DNA from: Candidatus Roizmanbacteria bacterium RIFCSPLOWO2_01_FULL_41_22
GTDB lineage: Bacteria; Patescibacteriota; Microgenomatia; UBA1406; GWC2-37-13
Reading direction: 5' to 3'
Assembly (NCBI GenBank): GCA_001789805.1
Contig: MGAR01000015.1
Location: 1-50,015, forward strand
DNA: 50,015 nt
Shown: piece after piece, positions 1 through 9,191 of the stretch
Numbering within the stretch: position 1 is the stretch's first letter
Layout of the letters: each line of letters starts with the position of its first letter
Position numbers and translations under genes: made by a program
The notes under the pieces: model-generated
Seen by the model: the letters and a program-made list of their open reading frames with translations, nothing else
The model's database searches: none
Told to the model about the DNA's origin: nothing

Positions 1-65
1 CTCTCAAGTGATCTCCAGTTGTTCCGCGACTCATAGGCGCTTACTTCATTTCCCCAGAGTGCCAT
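1..65 (-). CDS. Possible 5' end of an unidentified gene cut by the window edge
   Basis: An ATG at 65 on the minus strand opens a frame that stays open to the window edge, giving about 21 residues (MALWGNEVSAYESRNNWRSL...). It would be the next gene downstream of the prepilin at 147-725 on the same strand. No Shine-Dalgarno is visible. The fragment is too short to identify, and other short frames overlap it, so this is only a candidate. Confidence 0.3.
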   Translation of the reverse strand, partial: MALWGNEVSAYESRNNWRSLE

Positions 66-146
66 ATGTTTCGTAACTTATTCATATGAAAACAGCTCAA
101 TATAATAATGTCAATTATGAGAGAAAAGTATTTATTTGCTAAGTAT

Positions 147-725
147 TTATAGAGGTATCGCTTCAGCTCTAGCTCCTGAAGAATAAATAGCCCAACGGCC
201 ATTTCTTGCCGGGTCTGCAAATGAATCTTGATCTACATTACTACCTTCTGGTGTGCAATCAGCAACGACTTTAAAATCAACTCCATTGGACCAATAAGCA
301 TAACAAGCATAATCAGACGGATTATTAGCGCTACAACCACCCAGATCGTTACCTCCGGTACCATTATTGGTATTTATATTCTCGCGTGGATCACGGGGTA
401 ATTTCTGGAGATATCTTGGCGCTAGATTAGGAATATATCCATTTGCGCCTTCGACAGAGAACTCACCATGACCAACACAAGTTCCCCACCATTGATTCCC
501 TATAGTCTCTGGATAAATACCATTGTTATCTGCATAATAAAGAGCCAGAGACTTTTCAATCAATCTTAAATCCGCCTTTCTTCTGGTATTTCGTGAATTA
601 ATTAGTCCGTTGTTATAACCGGTAATTGAAAGAGGAATAAGAGCACCGATAATAGCAATCACGATAAGCATTTCAAGCAAAGTAAACCCTTTTTTTAGAT
701 TAAAAAGCTTAAATATCATAATCAA
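147..725 (-). CDS. Type IV prepilin / pseudopilin (GspG-like)
   Basis: 192 residues beginning with a class III signal: short basic leader ending LKKG, cleavage predicted between G13 and F14, Glu at mature position 5 (E18), then a hydrophobic helix of about 20 residues. This is the hallmark of type IV pilins and type II pseudopilins, which are processed and N-methylated by PilD and assembled at the membrane. The C-terminal part is a soluble head with several cysteines and a calcium-loop-like NGTGGND stretch, resembling GspG-type major pseudopilins. It stands apart from the main pilus operons but uses the same assembly signal, so it is probably a minor pilin or an alternative filament subunit. 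A promoter (TTGACA, 17 nt, TAACAT) lies just upstream. Confidence 0.85.
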   Translation of the reverse strand: MIMIFKLFNLKKGFTLLEMLIVIAIIGALIPLSITGYNNGLINSRNTRRKADLRLIEKSLALYYADNNGIYPETIGNQWWGTCVGHGEFSVEGANGYIPNLAPRYLQKLPRDPRENINTNNGTGGNDLGGCSANNPSDYACYAYWSNGVDFKVVADCTPEGSNVDQDSFADPARNGRWAIYSSGARAEAIPL

Positions 726-737
726 ATTATTAATTAT

Positions 738-766
738 ATGTTAACCATATTTAAATACGATGTCAA
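738..766 (-). promoter_or_regulatory. Sigma-70-type promoter of the prepilin gene
   Basis: On the minus strand, TTGACA at 761-766 and TAACAT at 738-743 are separated by 17 nt. The predicted start lies only a few bases before the ATG at 725, so the transcript would be leaderless or nearly so. Confidence 0.5.
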
Positions 767-803
767 TCATCTTGCCTAGCCGACGCGTGATAAATTTCCA
801 GAA

Positions 804-1862
804 TTAACCACTAATGAGCTTATAAAGTGACTCTTTATCTTTCCCAAGCTTCATTAATCCCAGGATGGTGGCATCTTCAAAATGTTCAACAATATAAGTT
901 TCGATTTTAAGCTCCTGAGTAAAAAAACGGTCGACACCTTTTACCCCGGCCAGTTGTCCCGCCAAAGCTATTCCATTTTGGAAAAGTTCATCGGCCACCT
1001 CAGGAGGAGATATCTCGATTAGTTCTTTAACAGCATCAATAATATGATTAAACTGAGTAATCAGGGCTTCTTTGATATCGGAAGATTTAAGCTTGATAGA
1101 TTTAGGTAAACCAGTCTCCAGTGACTTACCCCGGACAGTACCGGTTTTTTCATCACCGGTAAAATTAAGAAGTTGGATTTTCAGTTCTTCACATGACAGT
1201 TCACCAATGATTATGCCGTGCTTCAGATAAGTATAATTGGCAATAAGCTTGTTCATATAGTCGCCAGCATTTTTGAGAGTCTTTTGGGCGACTATTCCCC
1301 CACCGCTGATAATGGCAAGCTCAATTAAGCCTCCACCCAGATCAATAATAAAATTAGGCTGATGAGAGAATATATTGAAACCGCATCCGGCAGCTGTAGC
1401 TAATGCTTTTTCCAGAATAATCACATCCGAGGCGTCCACTTTTTCCAGAGCCTCAATTACCGCCTTATGTTCGATCTCTGTGGCAATTGACGGTACGCAG
1501 CTGACAGCGGTGATGGGCGGCTTAAGCAAATGAAATTGCGACAGATACGGCCGGATTGCTTTTTCATTACAGTGTTGAATAAAAGCTACTTCGGCATCAA
1601 AGTCATAAAGGATACCATTTATAATGGGGCGGGTAATTTGAATAAAATCGGGCGTTTTCCCGACAATGGTCTTTGCCTCGTTGCCAAAAAAAATATAATC
1701 CTTAATTTTGGCATTATATCCAAGATAAGAAGACTCACGAAGCACCACTCCTTTGTCTTTGACAGCCACCCTGGTGGTGGCCGTACCCAGATCGTAATAA
1801 ACCTGAAATGATGGAATAAAAGGGAAATGAAATTTTCTTAATTTTGCGCTAAAATTATTCAT
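804..1862 (-). CDS. MreB-like actin-family ATPase
   Basis: 352 residues with the actin/Hsp70 ATPase layout of MreB: phosphate-1 loop DLGTATTRVAVKDKG near residue 25, the segment ITRPIINGILYDF typical of MreB, connect/phosphate-2 region IIDLGGGLIELAII near residues 168-181, and an adenosine motif ALAGQLAGVKGVD near 300. MreB polymerises on the inner membrane and guides lateral cell-wall synthesis. A PilM/FtsA-like alternative is possible, but a separate clear PilM is encoded at 11465, and the N-terminal motif matches MreB better. It is divergent from the O-antigen-ligase-like gene with only 20 bp between starts. No mreC or mreD is adjacent, which is unusual. Confidence 0.75.
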   Translation of the reverse strand: MNNFSAKLRKFHFPFIPSFQVYYDLGTATTRVAVKDKGVVLRESSYLGYNAKIKDYIFFGNEAKTIVGKTPDFIQITRPIINGILYDFDAEVAFIQHCNEKAIRPYLSQFHLLKPPITAVSCVPSIATEIEHKAVIEALEKVDASDVIILEKALATAAGCGFNIFSHQPNFIIDLGGGLIELAIISGGGIVAQKTLKNAGDYMNKLIANYTYLKHGIIIGELSCEELKIQLLNFTGDEKTGTVRGKSLETGLPKSIKLKSSDIKEALITQFNHIIDAVKELIEISPPEVADELFQNGIALAGQLAGVKGVDRFFTQELKIETYIVEHFEDATILGLMKLGKDKESLYKLISG

Positions 1863-1870
1863 ACGGTATA

Positions 1871-1876
1871 TATTAT
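1871..1876 (+). promoter_or_regulatory. Candidate -10 element for the O-antigen-ligase-like gene
   Basis: TATTAT ends six nucleotides before the TTG at 1883, the same spacing as many other genes in this window. No convincing -35 is visible, and this AT-rich stretch is shared with the divergent MreB-like gene. Confidence 0.35.
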
Positions 1877-1882
1877 ATTCTA

Positions 1883-3856
1883 TTGGCGGTATCGTTACCT
1901 GAGAAAATAACAGATATGATCAAAAAGTCAATTCGCTGGCTGTATTATTTACTTTTTTTTGTTACTCCTCTGGTGATGAACTCAAATACATCTGAGATAT
2001 TTGAGTTTAATAAAATCATTGTTGTTTACTTTATTACTGTAATGGTTGGTGGGTTGTGGCTGATTAATCATAATATAGAAAGTAAACCTTTAAACAAGCA
2101 TCCGTTAGTTTTTCTTTACGGGTTTTTTCTTTTATCCCAGCTTCTTTCCACTATTTTCTCCATTGATCCGCATACGTCTATCTGGGGATACTACGGCCGG
2201 TTTAACGGAGGTTTATTATCAGTCCTCTCTTATTTCATATTATTTTACGTTTTTGCGGACATTTTCGATTTATCATATTTTATGAAAATATTAAAAATAT
2301 CATTAGTATCTTCTTTTTTTGTTGTGCTATGGGGGTTGCCGGGAAAGTTTGGCGCTGACCTTAGCTGTCTACTTTTTACTCACCAGTTAAATAATAGTTG
2401 CTGGACTGATCAATTCAAGCCGGCGGAACGGATGTTTTCCACTCTGGGGCAGCCTAACTGGCTTGGCGCGTATCTGGCAATCTGTTTTTTTATCGGACTA
2501 TATTTTGTTGTCAGCCATATTTTTGGAAAAGAGAAAGAAAACCGGTGGAAAAAAGCATTGCCGGCCGTTTATTTGCTATTTAATTTCGTAGGAATTATCT
2601 TTACCGGTTCGCGCTCGGCTTTGTTGGCGGTAATTATTAGTGTAATCGTTTTTTCCATCTTTTTTATCGCCAGATTTTACCGGCACAATAAAAAACTAAT
2701 CAGGACGTTTGGTTTTATTATGATCGTTTTCTTAGTGCTGGGAGTAGCGTTTACCCTTAGCAGAATTAGATCATCCACACACAATCTAACCGGGCCAATC
2801 AACGATTCTTTTGCTATCCGCCGGATAGTCTGGCGGGGAGCCTGGGCTTTGGGTTTGCGCTACCCGTTATTTGGTACCGGTGTTGAGACTTTTGCTTATG
2901 CTTATTATTTTGTCAGACCAATTGAACATAACCTCACTTCCGAATGGGATTTTCTTTATAACAAAGCCCATAACGAATACCTCAATTATCTGGCTACCAC
3001 CGGTTTTGTCGGTCTGACGGCGTATTTACTGCTTATTGGATCCAGTCTTTGGCTATTTTTCCGTGATCGGAAAAATCTGTTGGCAATAAGTTTGGGCTGC
3101 GCCTATTTGACAATCATAGTCACTAATGCGGTTGGCTTCTCCACTAGTACCATTAATCTTTACTTTTATCTGCTTCCGAGCTTATTCTTGATTTTTACGA
3201 AAAACAAGCACGAATTAAAACAAACCGCTCATAAGTTAACTAAAAATAAAATAGTCAACGGCGGAATAATAATAGTGATGGTTTTCTTGATTGTCCAAGT
3301 CGGAAAATACTATCTGGCTGATATCCAATATGCCAAGGCAAACAGTTATCTTTCCCAAAGTCGCTATTCCCAGGCTTTTGAAAGTTTAATTTCAACTGTC
3401 AAGCTGAAACATGAACATGTCTATGAGGATAAGTTATCATATACCCTGGCCAATCTGGCTTATTTGGCCAATATATCCAAAGAGCAAAATCTGACTAAAA
3501 AACTTATCGGATTGTCTGATGCATATAATAAAAAATCTTTGAAGGCTTCCCCTCAAAATGTTTTGTACTGGAAAACACGGGCAAAAAATTACTATCTTTT
3601 TTACCAGATAACGCAAAATAAGAAAGAGATGGATGAAGCTATCCAGTCTTTAAAGCTGGCAAAAGAGATCTCGCCCACCGATCCCAAAATCGATCAGAGC
3701 CTGGCTTTGTTTTATCTGGTTTTAAGTGAATCGACAAAAGACAGTAAGCTAAAAGAAAATGATCGCAAACAAGCAAAAAGCTATATCAATGAAGCGCTAA
3801 AACTTAAACCCGATTTTGTCGATGCGCTGGAACTGCAAAAAGAATTATCCAAATAA
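1883..3856 (+). CDS. O-antigen ligase/polymerase-like membrane protein with C-terminal TPR region
   Basis: 657 residues. The first ~440 residues form about ten to twelve hydrophobic segments; the central part has the Wzy/WaaL (O-antigen ligase) pattern, including a large loop with WGYYGRFNGG and the conserved GTGVETFAYAYYF and AHNEYLNYLATTGFVGL blocks. Residues ~480-657 are soluble and helical with alanine/tyrosine-rich TPR-like repeats. Such proteins transfer or polymerise glycans at the outer face of the membrane; in a monoderm cell the likely acceptor is a surface glycan or glycoprotein rather than LPS. The reading frame starts at TTG 1883; an in-frame ATG at 1916 just before the first membrane helix is an equally plausible start. 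The end lies two bases before a hairpin terminator. Confidence 0.8.
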   Translation: MAVSLPEKITDMIKKSIRWLYYLLFFVTPLVMNSNTSEIFEFNKIIVVYFITVMVGGLWLINHNIESKPLNKHPLVFLYGFFLLSQLLSTIFSIDPHTSIWGYYGRFNGGLLSVLSYFILFYVFADIFDLSYFMKILKISLVSSFFVVLWGLPGKFGADLSCLLFTHQLNNSCWTDQFKPAERMFSTLGQPNWLGAYLAICFFIGLYFVVSHIFGKEKENRWKKALPAVYLLFNFVGIIFTGSRSALLAVIISVIVFSIFFIARFYRHNKKLIRTFGFIMIVFLVLGVAFTLSRIRSSTHNLTGPINDSFAIRRIVWRGAWALGLRYPLFGTGVETFAYAYYFVRPIEHNLTSEWDFLYNKAHNEYLNYLATTGFVGLTAYLLLIGSSLWLFFRDRKNLLAISLGCAYLTIIVTNAVGFSTSTINLYFYLLPSLFLIFTKNKHELKQTAHKLTKNKIVNGGIIIVMVFLIVQVGKYYLADIQYAKANSYLSQSRYSQAFESLISTVKLKHEHVYEDKLSYTLANLAYLANISKEQNLTKKLIGLSDAYNKKSLKASPQNVLYWKTRAKNYYLFYQITQNKKEMDEAIQSLKLAKEISPTDPKIDQSLALFYLVLSESTKDSKLKENDRKQAKSYINEALKLKPDFVDALELQKELSK

Positions 3857-3857
3857 A

Positions 3858-3883
3858 AACCAGGTACAAGACTGTACCTGGTT
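3858..3883 (-). terminator. Rho-independent terminator of the pilus operon
   Basis: A perfect 10-bp inverted repeat (AACCAGGTAC, 6-nt loop, GTACCTGGTT). Read on the minus strand it is followed by TTTTTATTT, so it terminates the minus-strand pilB-T-C-pilin operon; on the plus strand there is no U-run. It sits in the 46-bp gap between convergent genes. Confidence 0.8.
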
Positions 3884-3902
3884 GATATCTTCGAATAAAG
3901 AA

Positions 3903-4391
3903 TTATCTTGCGCACCAGTAGGCACAACCGGCTGGATCATTATATCCAACTGCCGCGCTACAGTCTGTTCCGGCAAGCCCTCCATAGATGTTATTTCTTG
4001 AGTTGGGTTCTGCTCTTGCAGCTTTAGATTGCGGATTGAAACAAACACTAACACCGGTAGCAGGTCTGTACATATACATGACATTAGAAGTCATGTATTG
4101 TCCCGCAGTATTTAAAAAGTTGGCATTTAGCTCTCCAGCGGCAATCATAGTCGGGATCGCATTGGGAAGGGCGGCGGTATTTAACCAACCTCCAACTCCT
4201 GGAAAACTGCCGTATGATGCATAATAAGCATTGACTCCACGGACAATCTGAGTGGAAATACTTTTTTTGGCAGCATCAGCCGCTTTTTTGGTCTGTTCAA
4301 GCGGATCAAGCGCCAAAAACAAACCTACTGCCAATGCACCCAAAATACCAATCACTATTAATAGTTCAACCAAGGTAAAACCTTTTTTCAT
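3903..4391 (-). CDS. Type IV pilin-like protein, last gene of the pilus motor operon
   Basis: 162 residues starting MKKGFTLVELL: cleavage between G4 and F5, Glu at mature position 5, followed by a hydrophobic helix. The head domain is short and holds four cysteines near the C-terminus (positions roughly 115-160), able to form disulfides. It directly follows pilC in the same orientation and is followed by a strong terminator, so it is probably the major pilin made with its motor proteins. Compared with the prepilin at 147-725 it has a shorter leader and a glycine/alanine-rich head. Assignment to pilin rather than type II pseudopilin is by context. Confidence 0.85.
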   Translation of the reverse strand: MKKGFTLVELLIVIGILGALAVGLFLALDPLEQTKKAADAAKKSISTQIVRGVNAYYASYGSFPGVGGWLNTAALPNAIPTMIAAGELNANFLNTAGQYMTSNVMYMYRPATGVSVCFNPQSKAARAEPNSRNNIYGGLAGTDCSAAVGYNDPAGCAYWCAR

Positions 4392-4427
4392 AATATTGTT
4401 AAAACTTATATATAATTACAAGCTATC

Positions 4428-5630
4428 TTATTTTATTGAGTTTGTCAAGGAGAAGATGGGGGTGATTATGGAGAAGATAATAAATGACACTGCAATGCCC
4501 AAAACCACCAAAATTGCCGGCTCAATTAAAGTGATGAGTCCTTTCATCACAGACTCTGTCTCCAGTTGGTAAAAGTGGGCAATTTTGCCCAGGGTTTCTT
4601 CCAGTTTTCCGGTGTGTTCTCCAACTATCGTCATCTGGATAAGCGTTTGCGGAAAAATAGTTTCTGAGGCCATCGCGTCGCCCAAAGACACTCCCCGCTC
4701 CACACTGCGGTAGACATTTTTTAGGGCATTTTGAAAAAGCCGGCTGCTGGTGGCATGTTCGGTTATCTCCAAGCTTTCCAGAATCGGAACACCAGAGCCA
4801 ATAAGAATAGAAAACGTTCGAGTGGCATCAACCAGATTGGACATCATAATTACATCTTTAACTTTTGGTATTTTTAATAATAAGGTATCAACGATTATCG
4901 AACCTCGAGGAGATTTTAAAAATTTTTTTATTCCCTGAGATGAGATAATAACCAAACCAATGATGATATACCAGTAGCTGGCAAAAAAATTACTGACGCC
5001 AATTAAAATACGCGTGGTTAAAGGCAGCTCCGTATTAAACTGAGCGACCATTGTCAGTAAATTAGGTACTACAAAAGTAAGCAGGATAAAGATCATTGAA
5101 ATTCCGGCAATAATAACAATCACCGGATAAATGAGAGCGTTTTTTACTTTACCTCTAAACTCCCTTTGCTTATCCAAGTTATCGGAAACTTTGTCCAGGA
5201 TGATATCCAGTTTACCTGACGCTTCACCGGCTCTGACTAAAGCCACATATAACGGAGAAAAAAACTTGGGGTGTTTTTCCAAAGTCTTGGAAAAATTTTT
5301 ACCACTACTCACCTGTTGAATTATCTCATTAATAAGCCGGGTATATGATTGCTTATTGGTTTGTTTTTTAATAATTGACAAAGCATCAATCAAGGTTAGT
5401 CCGGCATTGAGCATCAGAGACAGTTGCCGGGTGAAGTTGGTAATATCGTTTTGGGTAAGATGATCAAAAAAATTGTTAAAAAGGCGCGAGAAAGCTTGAC
5501 TTTTTGCTTTTATTTCAATGGGAATCAAATTTTGCGATTTTAAGTAGAGGGCGATTGCATTGGCGTTTGGACCTTCAAATTCACCTTTCAGTATGACGTC
5601 CTTCTGAAGAGCCCGATATTCAAATAACAT
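4428..5630 (-). CDS. pilC: Type IV pilus inner-membrane platform protein PilC/GspF
   Basis: 400 residues, the usual PilC/GspF length. Two repeated cytoplasmic T2SF helical domains (about residues 65-190 and 265-390) are each followed by hydrophobic membrane segments (around 165-190, 215-235 and 370-392). Recognisable family blocks include FTRQLSLMLNAGLTLIDAL and the second-repeat counterpart FSILIGSGVPILESLEI. PilC couples the PilB and PilT ATPases to pilin addition and removal at the membrane. It lies 3 bp downstream of pilT and upstream of the pilin, so it is part of the same transcript. A weak AAGG purine stretch precedes the ATG. Confidence 0.95.
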   Translation of the reverse strand: MLFEYRALQKDVILKGEFEGPNANAIALYLKSQNLIPIEIKAKSQAFSRLFNNFFDHLTQNDITNFTRQLSLMLNAGLTLIDALSIIKKQTNKQSYTRLINEIIQQVSSGKNFSKTLEKHPKFFSPLYVALVRAGEASGKLDIILDKVSDNLDKQREFRGKVKNALIYPVIVIIAGISMIFILLTFVVPNLLTMVAQFNTELPLTTRILIGVSNFFASYWYIIIGLVIISSQGIKKFLKSPRGSIIVDTLLLKIPKVKDVIMMSNLVDATRTFSILIGSGVPILESLEITEHATSSRLFQNALKNVYRSVERGVSLGDAMASETIFPQTLIQMTIVGEHTGKLEETLGKIAHFYQLETESVMKGLITLIEPAILVVLGIAVSFIIFSIITPIFSLTNSIK

Positions 5631-5633
5631 ACC

Positions 5634-6689
5634 TTATTTAATAAATTTGCTTAACTCTGAAGATCTTTCAGCATAACGAATGGCCGTATCTCGGCTAATA
5701 AGGCCTTGCGAATAAAGTTTAAGTAAATATTTTTCAAATAAAATCATTTTGTTTTCTTCGTTAGTTTCAATCACATTATCCAGCATAAAAATTTTTCCTT
5801 CTCTAATTATTGAAGAAACGGCGGGCATATTAATAAGAATTTCAACAGCAGGGATGCGGGTTGAGTTATTGATATTGGGTAGAAGCCGCTGGGTTATTGC
5901 CGCTTTTAGCACCGATGCGAGCTGATAACGCACTTGGGTTTGCTGGTGGGGAGGAAAGACATCGATTATTCGGAAAATTGCTTCAGGCGTGGTGCTGGAA
6001 TGGAGAGTAGAAAAGACAAGGTGTCCGGTTTCGGCGATATTTAGCGCAGCCTGAATCGTGTCATAATCGCGCATTTCGCCAATTAAAACTACATCCGGAT
6101 CTTCTCTCAAAACTGAAGTCAACGCTTTTGTCCAGGAGTGGGTATCATAATGCAACTCTCTTTGGGAGACAATAGATTTGGCTTTAGGGAAAACATATTC
6201 GATCGGATCTTCTACGGTGACGATATGTTTTGTCTCCTCAAGATTGATTTCATTGACAATGGCAGCCAGTGAGGTAGTTTTACCTTCACCCGTTGGCCCG
6301 CAGATCAATACCAGGCCATCATGGAACTGGCTAAAAGTATGGAATTGAGATGGCAGATTTAGTTCATCAATCGATTTGATCACAGGTGGAATGATCCGAA
6401 AACAGGCAGCCAGAGTGCTTTTGGCATAGTAGCAGTTGACACGAAATCGGTAGCCTAAAAGCGCATAGCTAACATCAATTTCACGATTATTGATTAACAA
6501 AGTTTTTTGCTCAGTAGTAAGTAAAGAAAAAATTAACTCTTCGCTTGTTTCTTTGGTTAAAACATCATCAGTTTTTAGCTGATATAATTTTGTATTCACG
6601 CGGATAGTCGGATAGTACCCGACCAAAAGGTGGAGATCTGAACCTTCGCGCTTAATTGTGTCTTCCAATAACTGTTTAATAGAAACCAT
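5634..6689 (-). CDS. pilT: Type IV pilus retraction ATPase PilT
   Basis: 351 residues. N-terminal PAS-like domain, then a RecA-type ATPase: Walker A GPTGEGKTT (131-139; the usual GSGKST is GEGKTT here), Asp box VEDPIEYVFP, Walker B VVLIGEMRD and His box TGHLVFSTLHSS. The AIRNLIR-type C-terminal motif of classical PilT is not seen. PilT depolymerises the pilus and is needed for twitching and DNA uptake. The order pilB-pilT-pilC-pilin supports the call over a second PilB. The spacing to pilB is 32 bp with no clear ribosome binding site. Confidence 0.93.
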   Translation of the reverse strand: MVSIKQLLEDTIKREGSDLHLLVGYYPTIRVNTKLYQLKTDDVLTKETSEELIFSLLTTEQKTLLINNREIDVSYALLGYRFRVNCYYAKSTLAACFRIIPPVIKSIDELNLPSQFHTFSQFHDGLVLICGPTGEGKTTSLAAIVNEINLEETKHIVTVEDPIEYVFPKAKSIVSQRELHYDTHSWTKALTSVLREDPDVVLIGEMRDYDTIQAALNIAETGHLVFSTLHSSTTPEAIFRIIDVFPPHQQTQVRYQLASVLKAAITQRLLPNINNSTRIPAVEILINMPAVSSIIREGKIFMLDNVIETNEENKMILFEKYLLKLYSQGLISRDTAIRYAERSSELSKFIK

Positions 6690-6721
6690 ACTTACATCAT
6701 AGATAAAAAATATTAAAGTTA

Positions 6722-8437
6722 TTATTCGGCTACTCTGAGGGCCTCTTCTATAGTTGTTAAGCCCTGTAAAGCTTTAAGATAGCCATCTTGTTTTCTAGTC
6801 ATAAAATTATATTCTGAGATTGCTTGTTTTTGAATGTTGTCGGCGGTATCTAATTTTAAGATTAAGCGGTTGATTGATTGAGTGATTTTCAAAAGCTCAT
6901 AAATGCCGATTCTGCCAAGGTATCCAGTGTGATCACATAACTGACAACCAGCACCTTTAGCCAGACGGATAGCTGACTTTTTATAATCTGATGGTATAAA
7001 GTTACCCAATACTTCTTTGATTGAAGCCTGAACATCCTCAGGAGGCACAAACCAGGTTTTACAATTAGCACAGATTCTCCTGACAATGCGTTGGGCTAAA
7101 GAAGCCAGAAGCACTGATCCAATCAGAAATGGTTCTCCTCCAAGATCAATCAGACGTGGAATTGAAGTGGCCGCATCGTTGGTGTGCAGTGTCGCAAATA
7201 CCAAATGTCCGGTAAGTGCCGCTTGAATAGCTAGTTGCGTTGTTTCTTTATCACGGATTTCACCCACCAGAATAATATTTGGGTCTTGCCGTAAAAAGGA
7301 TCGCAAGCCTGAGGCAAAAGTCAGACCTGCCTGAGGATTGACCTGCACTTGGTTAATACCGGGAACCTGATATTCTACCGGATCCTCAAGTGTGACAATA
7401 TTAACATTAATTTTATTTAGGATACTTAAAATGGAGTATAAAGTGGTTGATTTTCCCGAACCGGTCGGACCAGTTACCAGGATAATACCATAAGGACTTT
7501 TTATTAGCTCCTGGATATCTTTAAGATGAGCGCCTTGAAGTCCCAGCTCAGTTAGGCTTGGCAAACCACCGCTTTTTTTTAAAAGTCGCATGACGATTTT
7601 TTCACCGTAAACAATAGGTAAACTGGATACACGAAGGTCAACCTCCTCTTTGTCTGTCTTAAAAGTAAATCTACCGTCTTGAGGAGCGCGTTTTTCGTCA
7701 ATTTTCATTGAAGACAAAATTTTGATACGCGAGACTAGCGATTCGTGGATACTAATTGGCAGAATCAATTTTTCAGCAAGCATCCCATCGATTCGATAGC
7801 GGACTCGTGATTTGTTTTCAAAAGGCTCGATGTGCACGTCTGAGGCACGGTTTTTTACTGCAAACTCCAAAATAGTATTGACGATTTTGGTGATAGGCGC
7901 TTCTCCAATATCCTGGTAATCGTTTTGGCCTTCGGTTGACTGCCCCTTGGTCAGTACTCCCAGATTTTGGAGAGCCGATTTGACCTCAGGAGTGATGCTT
8001 TTTGAGTAAGCAATGTCGATCATGTTAATAATGTCTTCTTCGTAAGTTAAGGCAAATAAAATTCGTTTACCGGTTTTAGCTTCAAAAAATTCCAAAGCAT
8101 TTAAATCAAGAGGGTCGGCTGTGGCCACATAAAGAGTGTCGGACTTAAAATTAAAAAAGTATGGCAAAACATGATATTGTTTAGCTAAATGTTGAGAAAT
8201 AAAATTCAATGCCTGCGGATCAATCGTGGTGTTTGTGATATCGATATAGTCGGTGTTTAGAAGTTTGGCTTTGGTCTTTAGAACAATGATTTTGGGAATT
8301 TCAGCATATTTTATAAGAAATTCTTCCGGTGGAATTTTTTTATCAAGTATCTCTATCTCATACCGATCGGCTTGGTTTTGGTCTATAATATTTTGTCGAG
8401 TAAGTTCTTGTAAGAACGGTCTTGGTGAAAGGTTCAT
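6722..8437 (-). CDS. pilB: Type IV pilus extension ATPase PilB/GspE
   Basis: 571 residues. An N-terminal MshEN/GspE-N domain (about 1-150) is followed by the N2 domain with SDVHIEPFENKSRVRYRIDG, then the ATPase: Walker A GPTGSGKSTT near residue 330, Asp box LEDPVEYQVPGINQVQVN, Walker B ILVGEIRDKET, His box TGHLVFATLHTND. A tetracysteine zinc site (CANC, then CQLC about 45 residues later) is typical of PilB/GspE and absent from PilT. It powers pilus extension. First gene of the operon pilB-pilT-pilC-pilin, divergent from the delta-prime/prepilin operon. Its ATG lies six nucleotides after a -10 element, which predicts a leaderless mRNA. Confidence 0.95.
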   Translation of the reverse strand: MNLSPRPFLQELTRQNIIDQNQADRYEIEILDKKIPPEEFLIKYAEIPKIIVLKTKAKLLNTDYIDITNTTIDPQALNFISQHLAKQYHVLPYFFNFKSDTLYVATADPLDLNALEFFEAKTGKRILFALTYEEDIINMIDIAYSKSITPEVKSALQNLGVLTKGQSTEGQNDYQDIGEAPITKIVNTILEFAVKNRASDVHIEPFENKSRVRYRIDGMLAEKLILPISIHESLVSRIKILSSMKIDEKRAPQDGRFTFKTDKEEVDLRVSSLPIVYGEKIVMRLLKKSGGLPSLTELGLQGAHLKDIQELIKSPYGIILVTGPTGSGKSTTLYSILSILNKINVNIVTLEDPVEYQVPGINQVQVNPQAGLTFASGLRSFLRQDPNIILVGEIRDKETTQLAIQAALTGHLVFATLHTNDAATSIPRLIDLGGEPFLIGSVLLASLAQRIVRRICANCKTWFVPPEDVQASIKEVLGNFIPSDYKKSAIRLAKGAGCQLCDHTGYLGRIGIYELLKITQSINRLILKLDTADNIQKQAISEYNFMTRKQDGYLKALQGLTTIEEALRVAE

Positions 8438-8443
8438 ATTTAG

Positions 8444-8472
8444 AATATAATCAGTTTTTGGTTAAAAAGCAA
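8444..8472 (-). promoter_or_regulatory. Promoter of the pilB operon (leaderless geometry)
   Basis: Minus-strand TTGCTT (8467-8472), 17-nt spacer, TATATT (8444-8449), then 6 nt to the ATG at 8437. There is no room for a Shine-Dalgarno. Confidence 0.65.
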
Positions 8473-8485
8473 TTATTAATTAAAG

Positions 8486-9160
8486 ATGTATCCTATTATT
8501 CTTGTTTCCAAAAGTACGCTACAGATCGAAAAATACCTTTCTGATTTTTGTCAGGAAAAATCATTAAGCTCAAGTCAGTTACTGGAAATTAAACCAGAAA
8601 AAAATGAGATCAGTATTAATCAGATCAGACAGCTTAGAAAACGGCTAAACGTTGAATCACAGGCTAAAAGGCTGATAGTTTTTTATTCTTTTGATACTGC
8701 AAGCTACGAAGCGCAAAATGCATTGTTAAAAACTTTAGAAGAAAAAACTTTCAGTAATTATTTTGTGATGATTGTTAACAAACTGGAAACGCTTCTTGAC
8801 ACTACTATTTCCCGGTCTAAAGTAATTGACCTTCGCGAAGCTGTGTCTTTCTCAGATGTTTTTTTAACGGTACGACCGGAAGTGATAGACTTAATCAAGT
8901 CTATCACCAACAGTGGCGATGCGCGGTTTCTTAATAGCCCGCTTGTTGCCGAAATTGATCGAGAATCAGCTGTGATTTTGATACAAGAAATTTTGTATTG
9001 TCTTTGGGATATGATATTGACTAGCAAAACACACAATGTTTCAATGATAAAAAAAGGCTTTTATTATCTAAAACTACTTCAGAACAACAATGTTAATCCG
9101 CAGTTGACTATAGATAACTTTCTTTTATATATCCAAAGAGAACTGGTGAAACAGAGTTGA
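8486..9160 (+). CDS. DNA polymerase III delta-prime-like clamp-loader subunit (reduced)
   Basis: 224 residues. Recognisable AAA+ clamp-loader segments: ISINQIRQLRKRLN near residue 48, then AQNALLKTLEEKTFSNYFVMIVN and SRSKVIDL, corresponding to the sensor-1/SRC region of delta-prime/gamma-tau. No Walker A P-loop is present, as expected for delta-prime, but the protein is about two thirds of the usual 300-330 residues and seems to lack the N-terminal zinc module. It would help load the sliding clamp. It is the first plus-strand gene before four prepilin genes; that pairing is an operon by spacing (31 bp) rather than by function. Confidence 0.75.
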   Translation: MYPIILVSKSTLQIEKYLSDFCQEKSLSSSQLLEIKPEKNEISINQIRQLRKRLNVESQAKRLIVFYSFDTASYEAQNALLKTLEEKTFSNYFVMIVNKLETLLDTTISRSKVIDLREAVSFSDVFLTVRPEVIDLIKSITNSGDARFLNSPLVAEIDRESAVILIQEILYCLWDMILTSKTHNVSMIKKGFYYLKLLQNNNVNPQLTIDNFLLYIQRELVKQS

Positions 9161-9191
9161 GATAATATAGAAAATATATTAAATTTATATT